A DNA stretch of 64,000 bases from Methanocella arvoryzae MRE50 (GTDB taxonomy: Archaea > Halobacteriota > Methanocellia > Methanocellales > Methanocellaceae), in the NCBI RefSeq assembly GCF_000063445.1, contig NC_009464.1:1178001-1242000 (forward strand), given 5' to 3'. Below, one piece after another: positions 42,771-50,766 of this stretch; position 1 is the first letter of the stretch; every line of letters starts with the position of its first letter. The position numbers and the translations under genes were made by a program. The notes below the pieces were generated by a model. That model had not been told where the DNA came from. It did no database searches and worked only from the letters and a program-made list of their open reading frames with translations.

Positions 42771-43002
42771 ATTAAATTAATATATATTGCATTTTCCAGC
42801 TTTTTCACGATACAAAGAACAGAAATGGTTGCTCGCTGCCACCACTGGCCCGGGTCTGCCGACATGCTACACGGCGGTAACGGTGACGGGTCTTAGCCGG
42901 CAGCCACCCTCCGAATTTACCGGCAAGACCATATACTCGTAATCATCTTATACACGCACGATACTATCATATTAAATAATCCATGGCGGATTGTGATACA
43001 CG

Positions 43003-44406
43003 ATGAGACTTGTCATGAAGTTCGGCGGCACCTCTGTGGGCGACGGGGCGCGGATTCGTAACGTTGCCAGACTTGTGAAAGGATACCAGGATCAGGGCAA
43101 CGAGGTTATAGCAGTAGCCTCGGCGATGACCGGCGTCACTGACAAGCTTTACGAGATGGCACAGGTCGCCAAGGACACCTGCAGCACTTCAGACGTCGAG
43201 AAGCGGTTCGGCGAACTGGCAAAGCGCCACGAAACAGCGATCCATGATGCCATCCAGGACCAGGGCATCAGACAGGAAGTCTCGGCGGAGATTGAGCGAC
43301 GTCTTTCAGAGCTGAAGAACGCCCTGGTAGGCGTCTGCTACCTGGGCGAGCTGACAAACCGCTCGCTGGCTTACATCTACTCTTTCGGCGAGCGCATGAG
43401 CGTTCCCATCCTGAGCGGCGCACTGCGGGATCTGGGCGCGAAGTCGAAGCCGTTCACCGGCGGCGAAGCCGGAGTCATCACGGACAGCCGCTATGAGAGC
43501 GCCAGGCCCGATCCGATCACCGACATCAAGGTCAGGGAAAAGCTGCTGCCGCTGCTGCAGGAAGGCGTTATACCGGCGGTCACAGGATTCGTAGCCGCAG
43601 ACTCCAGGGGCATCATCACGGTTCTCGGCAGAGGCGGCTCGGACTACAGCGCGTCCATCATCGGCGCGGCCGTGGACGCTGACGAGATCTGGGTATACAC
43701 AGACGTCAACGGCATCATGACCACCGATCCGAGGATCGTACCAGAGGCTAAGACGCTGCCGGTTGTCACCTACTTAGAGGCCATGGAGATGTCCTACTTC
43801 GGAGCCAAAGTGCTCCACCCCAAGACCATCGAGCCCGCCGTGAAGAAGGGCATACCGGTCAGAGTGCTCAACACCTTCCAGCCCGACCACCCGGGCACAG
43901 TCGTCCTGATGAAGGACAACAGCGCCAACTGCGCCCCCATCAAGGCGGTCACCATGATCAAGAACATCGGCCTGGTCAACATCAGCGGCGCAGGCCTTTC
44001 CGGTACCCCGGGCATCGCCGGCAAGATCTTCAGTGTATTGGGCAAGGAAGATATAAACATTATAATGATCAGCCAGGCGTCGAGCGAGTTCAACGTCTCT
44101 ATGGCGATAGACGGAGCCCAGGTCGACAAAGCCATCGCAGCCCTCAGGAGGGAGTTTAACGGGGAGATCGAGCGGGACCTCACCTGCGACAACAACGTGT
44201 GTGTCGTTGCAGTAGTAGGCGCCGGCATGGCCGGCTCGCCGGGCACTGCAGGCAAAATTTTCACCGCGCTTGGCAAGAGCGGAGTCAACATAAGGATGAT
44301 CAGCCAGGGCTCGTCTGAGGCCAACATCTCCTTTGTCATTAATAAGGAAGATGCGCAGAGGGCAGTGAAGATCCTGCACGACGAGTTCGAGTTGCATAAC
44401 CTTTAA
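43003..44406 (+). CDS. lysC: Aspartate kinase
   Basis: 467 residues; first step of the aspartate family of amino acids. VMKFGGTSVGDG is the N-terminal kinase signature, GRGGSDYSASIIGAAV and the VYTDVNGIMTTDPRI block follow. Two ACT domains (residues 320-390 and 400-465, both with NIxxIxxASSE/GSSE patterns) would bind lysine or threonine for feedback control. The ATG at 43003 begins the enzyme directly; a CATATTAAATAATCC element is 30-35 nt upstream. It is monofunctional and not fused to homoserine dehydrogenase. Confidence 0.94.
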   Translation: MRLVMKFGGTSVGDGARIRNVARLVKGYQDQGNEVIAVASAMTGVTDKLYEMAQVAKDTCSTSDVEKRFGELAKRHETAIHDAIQDQGIRQEVSAEIERRLSELKNALVGVCYLGELTNRSLAYIYSFGERMSVPILSGALRDLGAKSKPFTGGEAGVITDSRYESARPDPITDIKVREKLLPLLQEGVIPAVTGFVAADSRGIITVLGRGGSDYSASIIGAAVDADEIWVYTDVNGIMTTDPRIVPEAKTLPVVTYLEAMEMSYFGAKVLHPKTIEPAVKKGIPVRVLNTFQPDHPGTVVLMKDNSANCAPIKAVTMIKNIGLVNISGAGLSGTPGIAGKIFSVLGKEDINIIMISQASSEFNVSMAIDGAQVDKAIAALRREFNGEIERDLTCDNNVCVVAVVGAGMAGSPGTAGKIFTALGKSGVNIRMISQGSSEANISFVINKEDAQRAVKILHDEFELHNL

Positions 44407-44420
44407 AAAAGATTCGGGTA

Positions 44421-44446
44421 GCTGACAGGTTATTTTTCCTGTCAGC
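44421..44446 (+). terminator. Hairpin after lysC
   Basis: GCTGACAGG and CCTGTCAGC form a perfect 9-bp stem with a T-rich loop 15 nt past the stop. There is no T-run after it, so it may be an mRNA 3'-end stabiliser and not a true terminator. Confidence 0.35.
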
Positions 44447-44471
44447 CCATAAAACGAAAATTTAATGGCCT

Positions 44472-46202
44472 ATGGGATACTCCGCTATATGGAGAGGCGG
44501 TAGTATCAGAGGTAATTTTACTGGCATCCTTACCATAATATTTTTCTCGTTGATCGTCATTCCGGGCACGACTGCGGCCGCAACGCTGCACGTAGGCCCG
44601 GGCCAGAGCTATACTACGATCCAGGGCGCGATCAGCGCTTCGAGTCCCGGAGACACCATCTATGTCGACGGGGGGAACTATGCCGAAATCGTCAACGCCA
44701 ACAAGCCGGTGACGCTGATCGGCATCGTCAACGGGGCAGGACACCTGCCGGTGATCGATGCGGCCGGGCATGGCGGCAACGCTGTGAGCATTACTTCCAG
44801 CGGAGTGACACTGGACGGTTTCACGATACAGGGAGCTACCGCCGGGGTCGGCATACATATAGATGGTTCCGATATTGTGCTGAAGAACCTCAATATACAA
44901 TCGAACCACAGGGGTATCTTTGCGAACGTCTCAGAAAACGTAGAGATCACCCATTGCAGTTTCTCAGATAACTTAGCGGTTGACATCACGACGTTTCAGT
45001 ATAATCATCACCTCGCTATCCGGGATTGCACGTTCAGGGATAATTACGGTCCGTGTAGCATCCTATTGCTACTAACTGACTACGTTACGATAGAAAATGT
45101 GACTATGGATAATGTCGAATGGGGCATATTCTCCATTTTTAACAACCATTCGGCATATTTTAACATTTCGATTACTAATTGTACTACGGGAATTATTTCC
45201 GAGTTCAGTCACGACAGCAGAATTACCGGATGTGAAGTAACAACCGTAAATACATCTGCCATGGGCATTGCATTCCTTGCTGCCGGGGATGTCGAGATGG
45301 ATGACACAGCCTGTAGTAACTCGATGGTTAACCTGTACCTGGTTGAATGCAATGACTTCACGATAACAAACGTGACTCTAAAGGATTCCCTGGAGAGGAA
45401 TTGCCTGATAGAAGAATGCAATAATATAGCCATCTTCAATAGTTTGCTGACTGGATCGCAAGCCTTGAGCTTCCAGGCAGAAAAGAGCGATCAGGTACTA
45501 TTATCCGGCCTGAACGTCTCCGGCAATGGAGATGGTATAATGATCAAAGAGTGTACAAATTCTGTCTTACGCCAGTCGAGGATTACCGATAACGATGGCT
45601 GTGGCTTATCGCTTGAAGACAGCCAGAATATTTCCGTAGTTCAGAACACTTTCCTGAATAACCAGAATTATAATGCGATGAGCGTAAACAGCCCCGACGC
45701 CCGCTGGAATACGACGGTGCCTGCAAAGTACACGTATCAGGCGAATGTATACAACAATAGTACAGGTAACTACTGGAGCGATTACACTGGCGCTGACACG
45801 AACGGCGACGGGATCGGGGACGTGCCATACGTAAACGGCGACGTGATCGACTACTTCCCGCTGGTTACCCTGTCGTCAGGCTACGATTTTTCCGGGAGGT
45901 TACCGCACATCATCCCAATGGGCACCACCATTGATATGAGCGCGTTTTATTCTGGGGCTACCCCGATAGCGCCGGTAACGACACCGACAGCCATGCCGAC
46001 ATCGCAGCCCACGGCTACGCCGGCAATTACCCCGGCTCCGGCTGTGACACCTACGGCTACAGCACTGCCGTCTCCAGATGCATCGGCTACCCCTGCGCAG
46101 GAATCGCAGGGCAGCAGTAACGTGTTGTATATTGTCATCGGTGCTCTGGGGCTGGCAATAGTCGGCGGAGTCGCTGCATACCTGCTGTTCCTGAGAAAAT
46201 AG
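44472..46202 (+). CDS. Parallel beta-helix surface protein (NosD/PbH1-type)
   Basis: 576 residues. A membrane-spanning signal peptide (FTGILTIIFFSLIVIPGTTAAA) leads into a domain beginning GPGQSYTTIQGAISASSPGDTI and GVTLDGFTIQGA. Ten or more 20-24-residue units with N/T/S and hydrophobic spacing form a right-handed parallel beta-helix (residues 40-400). Then comes YYW-rich NYWSDYTGADTNGDGIGDVP, a calcium-type motif, a Thr/Pro-rich stalk and a C-terminal helix (LYIVIGALGLAIVGGVAAYLL) with RK. Probably a cell-surface carbohydrate-binding or adhesive protein; not PGF-CTERM type. It ends tail to tail with the PAS gene. Confidence 0.8.
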   Translation: MGYSAIWRGGSIRGNFTGILTIIFFSLIVIPGTTAAATLHVGPGQSYTTIQGAISASSPGDTIYVDGGNYAEIVNANKPVTLIGIVNGAGHLPVIDAAGHGGNAVSITSSGVTLDGFTIQGATAGVGIHIDGSDIVLKNLNIQSNHRGIFANVSENVEITHCSFSDNLAVDITTFQYNHHLAIRDCTFRDNYGPCSILLLLTDYVTIENVTMDNVEWGIFSIFNNHSAYFNISITNCTTGIISEFSHDSRITGCEVTTVNTSAMGIAFLAAGDVEMDDTACSNSMVNLYLVECNDFTITNVTLKDSLERNCLIEECNNIAIFNSLLTGSQALSFQAEKSDQVLLSGLNVSGNGDGIMIKECTNSVLRQSRITDNDGCGLSLEDSQNISVVQNTFLNNQNYNAMSVNSPDARWNTTVPAKYTYQANVYNNSTGNYWSDYTGADTNGDGIGDVPYVNGDVIDYFPLVTLSSGYDFSGRLPHIIPMGTTIDMSAFYSGATPIAPVTTPTAMPTSQPTATPAITPAPAVTPTATALPSPDASATPAQESQGSSNVLYIVIGALGLAIVGGVAAYLLFLRK

Positions 46203-46217
46203 GTTCGAGAAGAATTC

Positions 46218-46235
46218 GGGCATCAAGAGATGCCC
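46218..46235. terminator. Hairpin shared by the convergent genes at 46202 and 46223
   Basis: GGGCAT CAAGAG ATGCCC lies between the two convergent stop codons; its right part overlaps the C-terminus codons of the PAS gene. It could act on both transcripts. Confidence 0.4.
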
Positions 46236-48055
46236 GGCTTCACGCTCACTAGCTTCCGGTTCGTAATATCTCTGGTCACGCCCCGGAAGCCGCAGAACTG
46301 CCCGTTCTCATCGTAGAACGGCGAGCCGTTGACTTCCATCGAGAGGATCCTGCCGCTCCTGTGGAACATCCGCATGTGCTCCAGGCTGTAAGGCCTCGGG
46401 TTGGCGAAGATGCGGCCGAAGCCTTCGGAAAAATGAGGCACGTCCTCCTGTGGCATGAATTCCACGATGACTCTTCCGAGATAGTATTCCGGGTCGTAGC
46501 CCAGGATGTCTTTCACCTTCGGGCTGACGTAGGTGAACTTCGCCTCCCGGTCCATCTCCCAGACGATGTCGTTGACGTTTTCGATAGTGCTGCGGAGCCG
46601 GCTCTCGCTCTCCAGCAATGCCTGCTCTATGTGCTTCTTCTCGGTGACGTCCCGGGCGACGCCCCGGAAGCCGATAACAGCGCCCTGCTCACCAGATATA
46701 GGCTTGCCGCTGACTTCGAGGAAGATCGTCCGGCCGTCCTTGTGAAGAAGCTCAACCTCAAGCATCTGCGGCGGCGTCCCGCCCTGCTGGGTAGCGACTA
46801 TAGTCTCGGCCATCTTTTTCGCCTTCTCCGGCGCCATCAGGTCGATAGAGCGTAATCCGACTACCTCTTCCGGATGATAGCCGAGGATATCGTAAACTTT
46901 AGGGCTGGAATAAGTATATTGCCCGGTCAGGTCGCACTCCCAGATCCAGTCGTTGACGTCTTCGACGAGATTGCGGTACTTTTCCTCGGCCCGTCTCACC
47001 GCCTCTTCGGCCTGTTTGCGGGCGGTCACATCCCTGATAACTCCCCGGTATCCCCGGAAGTTGCCGCCGTCATCATAGAGCACAGTGCCGTTTGCTTCCA
47101 GGATGATCTCATGCCCATCTCTGTGAAGGACGTGGGTCTCCTGCAAGCTGTAGTGTTTCGGATCGGCGAAGATCTGCGCGACGTTATCGATGATATCCCG
47201 GGCATGGCCGGGCGCCAGGAAGCCCTCGATAGTTTTGCCGATGAAATCCGCCGGCTCATAGCCCATCATGTCCTTTATGCGGGGGCTGATGTAGGTGAAC
47301 CGGCCCGCGCTGTCGATCTCCCAGGAGACGTCGCTGATGCTCTCGACCAGGTTCCGGTATTTTTCCTCGCTTTCCCGGAGCGCCTGCTCTGACCTGATAC
47401 GCTGCTCAATCTCGGCCTTGAGCTTCTCGTTCGCTTTCTCCAGCTCGGCCGTCCGTTCTTTCACCCGGATCTCGAGTTCCGCCCGCTCCCTGCGTAGAGC
47501 CTCCTCCGCCTGTTTTTTCTCGGTGATGTCGCTCAGGATCAGGGTGACGCCTGTTTCCCCGTCCTCGAAGACTGTGGGCAGCGACTTCATGACGAAATAG
47601 CGATCACCGGTCCTGCCCTGATAAAACAGTTCGACAGACGTGTCCTTGCCGCCCAGCGCAGCCTCGATGGAAGGCATCAGATCAAGGATATATTCTGTGT
47701 GATAATGGAAGTTTTTGATGTTTTTATTGAGCAATTGCTCCCTGCTCAGGTTCATGATCTCCAGAAATCTGTCGTTTACGTTTTTCACTCGCAGGTCCTT
47801 GTCCAGCGTGATGATCAGGTCCGAGGAAAAGCTCAGCATCGCAGAGATGGGCACTCGCTGAGACAGGAAGTACACCTTGGAAGGCCCGAAAGATCGCATG
47901 TCTACGTGCCCCGCCGCCACCAGCACTTCCGTATACTTGGCTACCGAGTGCCTGTTCAGCCCGACAGCCTTCGAAAGCTCAGTGATCGTCATGCCGCGGG
48001 AGTTTTCCCTCAGCGCTTCCTTGATGGCGGATAGCTCCTTTCGGTTTACGTCCAT
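46223..48055 (-). CDS. HTH regulator with four PAS domains and no kinase
   Basis: 610 residues. The N-terminal 60 residues form a winged helix (MTITELSKAVGLNRHSVAKYTEVLVAAGHV) for DNA binding. PAS 1 lies around residues 75-185, a coiled coil (RAELEIRVKERTAELEKANE) follows, then PAS 2-4 around 230-350, 355-475 and 475-605, each ending in a DIT/DVT-x-RK PAC motif. No histidine-kinase, cyclase or GAF part is present, so it is a one-component sensor whose PAS domains act directly on the HTH. A repeated-motif region lies upstream (48192-48340). Confidence 0.82.
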   Translation of the reverse strand: MDVNRKELSAIKEALRENSRGMTITELSKAVGLNRHSVAKYTEVLVAAGHVDMRSFGPSKVYFLSQRVPISAMLSFSSDLIITLDKDLRVKNVNDRFLEIMNLSREQLLNKNIKNFHYHTEYILDLMPSIEAALGGKDTSVELFYQGRTGDRYFVMKSLPTVFEDGETGVTLILSDITEKKQAEEALRRERAELEIRVKERTAELEKANEKLKAEIEQRIRSEQALRESEEKYRNLVESISDVSWEIDSAGRFTYISPRIKDMMGYEPADFIGKTIEGFLAPGHARDIIDNVAQIFADPKHYSLQETHVLHRDGHEIILEANGTVLYDDGGNFRGYRGVIRDVTARKQAEEAVRRAEEKYRNLVEDVNDWIWECDLTGQYTYSSPKVYDILGYHPEEVVGLRSIDLMAPEKAKKMAETIVATQQGGTPPQMLEVELLHKDGRTIFLEVSGKPISGEQGAVIGFRGVARDVTEKKHIEQALLESESRLRSTIENVNDIVWEMDREAKFTYVSPKVKDILGYDPEYYLGRVIVEFMPQEDVPHFSEGFGRIFANPRPYSLEHMRMFHRSGRILSMEVNGSPFYDENGQFCGFRGVTRDITNRKLVSVKPGIS

Positions 48056-48191
48056 ATCAACTTCCTTCCTGGCGATGATAGATAATAATGATAGCTGGCC
48101 GACAAAAATTTTCTCATTAACGATGGGATAGTGCTTTGGTATACAAAGACCGACAACTATTTAATCATAAGTGGTAAATAAGCTATCGGTC

Positions 48192-48340
48192 ATACCCCCT
48201 TAAGGTACCCGTACCACCCTAAGGTCCGGACAATACCCCCCTTAAGGCAAACCATAACCCCATAATACCACCCTGGGATTATGAGACAAGCGCTATCAAA
48301 AGCTGCCTTGTCTCATAAACCAGCAATACCCCCATTTTTT
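48192..48340. promoter_or_regulatory. Array of ACCCCCTTAAGG-like motifs between the PAS regulator and purM
   Basis: Five related motifs lie on the plus strand: ATACCCCCTTAAGG (48192), GTACCACCCTAAGG (48211), ATACCCCCCTTAAGG (48233), ATACCACCCTGGG (48265) and ATACCCCCATTTTT (48326). Start-to-start distances are 19, 22, 32 and 61. A GAGACAAG ... CTTGTCTC inverted pair lies between the last two (48283 and 48307). A candidate operator region for the divergent HTH-PAS gene, purM or both. Confidence 0.5.
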
Positions 48341-48412
48341 ACTGTATTTCACGGTACCATAGGCGCCTTTTAATCGCATCCGTGCAGGTGGACTATATCG
48401 AAGGATTCAAAA

Positions 48413-48431
48413 GTTATATCTATATTTTAAG
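48413..48431 (+). promoter_or_regulatory. TATA box of purM
   Basis: GTTATATCTATATTTTAAG lies about 25 nt before the ATG at 48446. This supports translation of the Lys/Ala-rich N-terminal extension of PurM. Confidence 0.55.
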
Positions 48432-48445
48432 GCTATCTATCGCAC

Positions 48446-49561
48446 ATGCAGAAGAAGGCAGGGAAAAAGGCATCAGTCAAGGGTAAAGCCGCCGTAAGCA
48501 CGCCGTCCGGAAAGACGGCGGCCAAAAAGGCTACCGCCGGGAAGGCTACGGCTAAAAAAGCTTCCGCAGAACACATGACTTACGCCGGCTCAGGCGTTGA
48601 CATCAAGAAGCTGGACGGCATTAAGTCCGATATCCTCAAAAGCCTCAGCTTCAAACGCACCGGCTTCGGCGCCCCCCTCGGCGGAGAGGGGCACTACGCA
48701 GGCTTGATCGATATGGGCTACTTCGCCCTGGCAATCACTACGGATGGCGTGGGCACCAAGCTGCTCATCGCGGACGCCATCGAGAAGTGGGATACCATCG
48801 GCATCGACTGCGTCGCCATGAACGTGAACGACCTGTACGTAATGGGTATCGAGCCCCTTGCCTTCGTCGACTACATATCACTTGAAAAGCCGAACCCGGA
48901 GCTGGTCAGGCAGACGATGATCGGCCTCAACGAGGGCGCCCGCCAGGCCAACGTGTCCATCGTCGGCGGCGAAACCGCGGCTCTGCCCGACATCATCAAA
49001 GGCTTCGACCTCGCCGGCACGGCTGTCGGAGTCGTCCCCAAAGACCGGATCATCACCGGCAAAGACGTAAAGCCCGGCGACGTCATCGTTGGCCTGCCGT
49101 CCAGCGGCATTCACTCCAACGGCTACAGCCTCGTCCGCAAAGTCGTGGAGAGCGCCGGCCTCAAGTACACAGACCCCTGCCCGTACAACAAAAAGGTCTC
49201 CCTGGGAGAGGAACTGCTCACCCCCACCAGAATCTACGCCGAAGTCGTCGGCCTCGCAAAGCGGTTCAACATCCACGGCATGGCCCACATCACCGGCGGC
49301 GGTTTGATGAACCTCAAACGCATTACAAGCTACGGCTTCGACTTCACCGACCCGCTCCCGGTGCCAGAAGTATTCAAGTTCATCCAGAAGACCGGCAATA
49401 TCGAGGACGAGGAGATGTACCGCACCTTCAACATGGGTATGGGCTACGTCATCATCTGCGATAAGCAGGACGCCGGCGCCATCGTGAAAATGACGGATGG
49501 TACCATCGTCGGTAAAATTGTCAAGGAAGGGTGCAGAATTCGCGGCATCAAGATGTGGTAA
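48446..49561 (+). CDS. purM: Phosphoribosylformylglycinamidine cyclo-ligase with Lys/Ala-rich N-terminus
   Basis: 371 residues; makes AIR in purine synthesis. From residue 44 the sequence is classical PurM: MTYAGSGVDIKKLDGIKS, ATP-binding TTDGVGTKLLIADA, NVNDLYVMGIEPLAFVDY split over its loop, GGETAALPDI, GLPSSGIHSNGYSLVRK and HITGGGLMNL. Residues 1-43 are an unusual extension, about 12 Lys and 12 Ala in short AKKA and GKA units, like a histone H1 tail. The TATA box at 48413-48431 fits a start at 48446; no ribosome site precedes the internal ATG at 48575, so the tail is probably translated. Confidence 0.9.
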   Translation: MQKKAGKKASVKGKAAVSTPSGKTAAKKATAGKATAKKASAEHMTYAGSGVDIKKLDGIKSDILKSLSFKRTGFGAPLGGEGHYAGLIDMGYFALAITTDGVGTKLLIADAIEKWDTIGIDCVAMNVNDLYVMGIEPLAFVDYISLEKPNPELVRQTMIGLNEGARQANVSIVGGETAALPDIIKGFDLAGTAVGVVPKDRIITGKDVKPGDVIVGLPSSGIHSNGYSLVRKVVESAGLKYTDPCPYNKKVSLGEELLTPTRIYAEVVGLAKRFNIHGMAHITGGGLMNLKRITSYGFDFTDPLPVPEVFKFIQKTGNIEDEEMYRTFNMGMGYVIICDKQDAGAIVKMTDGTIVGKIVKEGCRIRGIKMW

Positions 49562-49574
49562 CTAGTTTTTCGAT

Positions 49575-49605
49575 GGCTCTTGCATCGCGAGAGCCGATCT
49601 TTTTA
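49575..49605 (+). terminator. Terminator after purM
   Basis: GGCTCT TGCATCGCG AGAGCC followed by GATCTTTTTATT, 14 nt past the stop codon. Confidence 0.55.
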
Positions 49606-49631
49606 TTACAGAGCGCAAAGCACTATGATTA

Positions 49632-50183
49632 ATGTTCTCGCTTCGGAAGCTCGTACATATGGGCGGTGTGCTGTTCGTGCCGCTCGCGATGTACAACCGG
49701 TACCTGGCTCTTGGAATGGCCATACTGGGTATCGGCGCTTTCTTTGTGCTGGAGCTGGTGAAGCGTAAGCTGGACCCGAAGCTGGCGGGGCTGGTATACC
49801 GGAAGGGGGAGATGTCGGGCACGGCGACGGAGCCGCTGGCCTACCTGCTGGCAATCACATTGTTGTTGGCGATCTCTTTGCTGTTCATGCCGGAGGCGTG
49901 CGATGCGGCGATCATCGTTCTGACGCTGGGCGACGGCGTGGCGACCCTCGCGGGCAGGGCGATCGGCGGGCCGAAGCTGCCCTGTACTAAAAAGACCTGG
50001 TCGGGCATGCTTGCGGGAATCATCATTGCAGGCTCGGCGGGGTACTTCGTTGCCGGGCCGATCGCGCTTGTGGGAGCGGCTGGCGGCATGATCGCGGAAG
50101 CGTACGCGGGCAGGGGTGACAACTGCCTCACCGCGATAGCGGCCTTTCTCTGCATGGCCGCCGCTGCCGTTATTACGGGATAG
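49632..50183 (+). CDS. Phytol/dolichol kinase-like membrane protein
   Basis: 183 residues, five or six membrane helices. It belongs to the CTP-dependent lipid-kinase/cytidylyltransferase-like group: the N-terminal LRKLVHMGGVLFVPLA, the D in LTLGDGVATLAGRAIGG and the K in CTKKTWSGMLAG are the hallmarks. Likely substrate is a polyprenol or isoprenoid alcohol, relevant to archaeal lipids or glycosylation carriers; this is an inference. The ATG at 49632 lies 30 nt after a CTTTTTATT element. It is followed by the operon at 50221, which has its own TATA box. Confidence 0.82.
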   Translation: MFSLRKLVHMGGVLFVPLAMYNRYLALGMAILGIGAFFVLELVKRKLDPKLAGLVYRKGEMSGTATEPLAYLLAITLLLAISLLFMPEACDAAIIVLTLGDGVATLAGRAIGGPKLPCTKKTWSGMLAGIIIAGSAGYFVAGPIALVGAAGGMIAEAYAGRGDNCLTAIAAFLCMAAAAVITG

Positions 50184-50185
50184 TA

Positions 50186-50198
50186 AAATATCTATATC
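50186..50198 (+). promoter_or_regulatory. TATA box of the radical SAM/DUF2207 operon
   Basis: AAAATATCTATAT about 25-30 nt before the ATG at 50221; transcription is expected to start within a few nt of that codon. Confidence 0.5.
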
Positions 50199-50220
50199 TC
50201 CCGCCTCTTATTGTTAGCAC

Positions 50221-50766
50221 ATGAATAACCGTTCCTTCCTGCTGATCGGTGCCAGCGTGGTGCTCGTCCTGATCAGCCTTCCGATCTGGTTCATCACCCT
50301 CATGGCTTTTATAGCGGGCAGGTCATGGGCGCTGGCCACGGGCTTTCTGGGCGTCGTTCTACTGGTGGCGGCCGCCGTTCCGGTATACATGGTCTACTCC
50401 TCCGCCCAGGAACAGAAGATGAAAGATGCCCGGGAGCATAACATGGAGCGGCAGGTCATGGCCGTCGCCAAAAAGAGGAACGGAGTAGTCCGGGCGGCAG
50501 ACCTGGTGAGCGTCGGTTTCAGGGGAGAAGACGCCGAGGCGATTCTGGATCACATGGCGGGCCAGGGGCTGTGCGACATCAACCTTGACGCCACAAAATA
50601 CTCCGGCGTCAAGACCTATATGTTCCCGCAGGAGGTCAGGATGCGGTGCCAGTATTGCGGCACCCCGGTAGACCTGAATACAGTCAGGTGCCCGAGCTGC
50701 GGTGCTCCTGTGGAGTGGGACAAGGCCAGGCCGGAAGACCTGAAGAGGGAGAGTAACAATGGTTAG
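50221..50766 (+). CDS. Membrane protein with winged-helix-like part and C-terminal zinc ribbon (operon gene 1)
   Basis: 181 residues. Two membrane helices (LLIGASVVLVLISLPIWFITLM and a second from LATGFLGVVLLVAAAVPVYMV) are at the N-terminus. A cytosolic segment, MAVAKKRNGVVRAADLVSVG, has the look of a small helical/winged unit; then RCQYCGTPVDL and RCPSCGAPVEW form a zinc ribbon. The last 8 nt overlap the next gene. It is the first gene of the three-gene operon. Its job may be to tether or present the partner proteins, which is an inference from position. Confidence 0.72.
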   Translation: MNNRSFLLIGASVVLVLISLPIWFITLMAFIAGRSWALATGFLGVVLLVAAAVPVYMVYSSAQEQKMKDAREHNMERQVMAVAKKRNGVVRAADLVSVGFRGEDAEAILDHMAGQGLCDINLDATKYSGVKTYMFPQEVRMRCQYCGTPVDLNTVRCPSCGAPVEWDKARPEDLKRESNNG

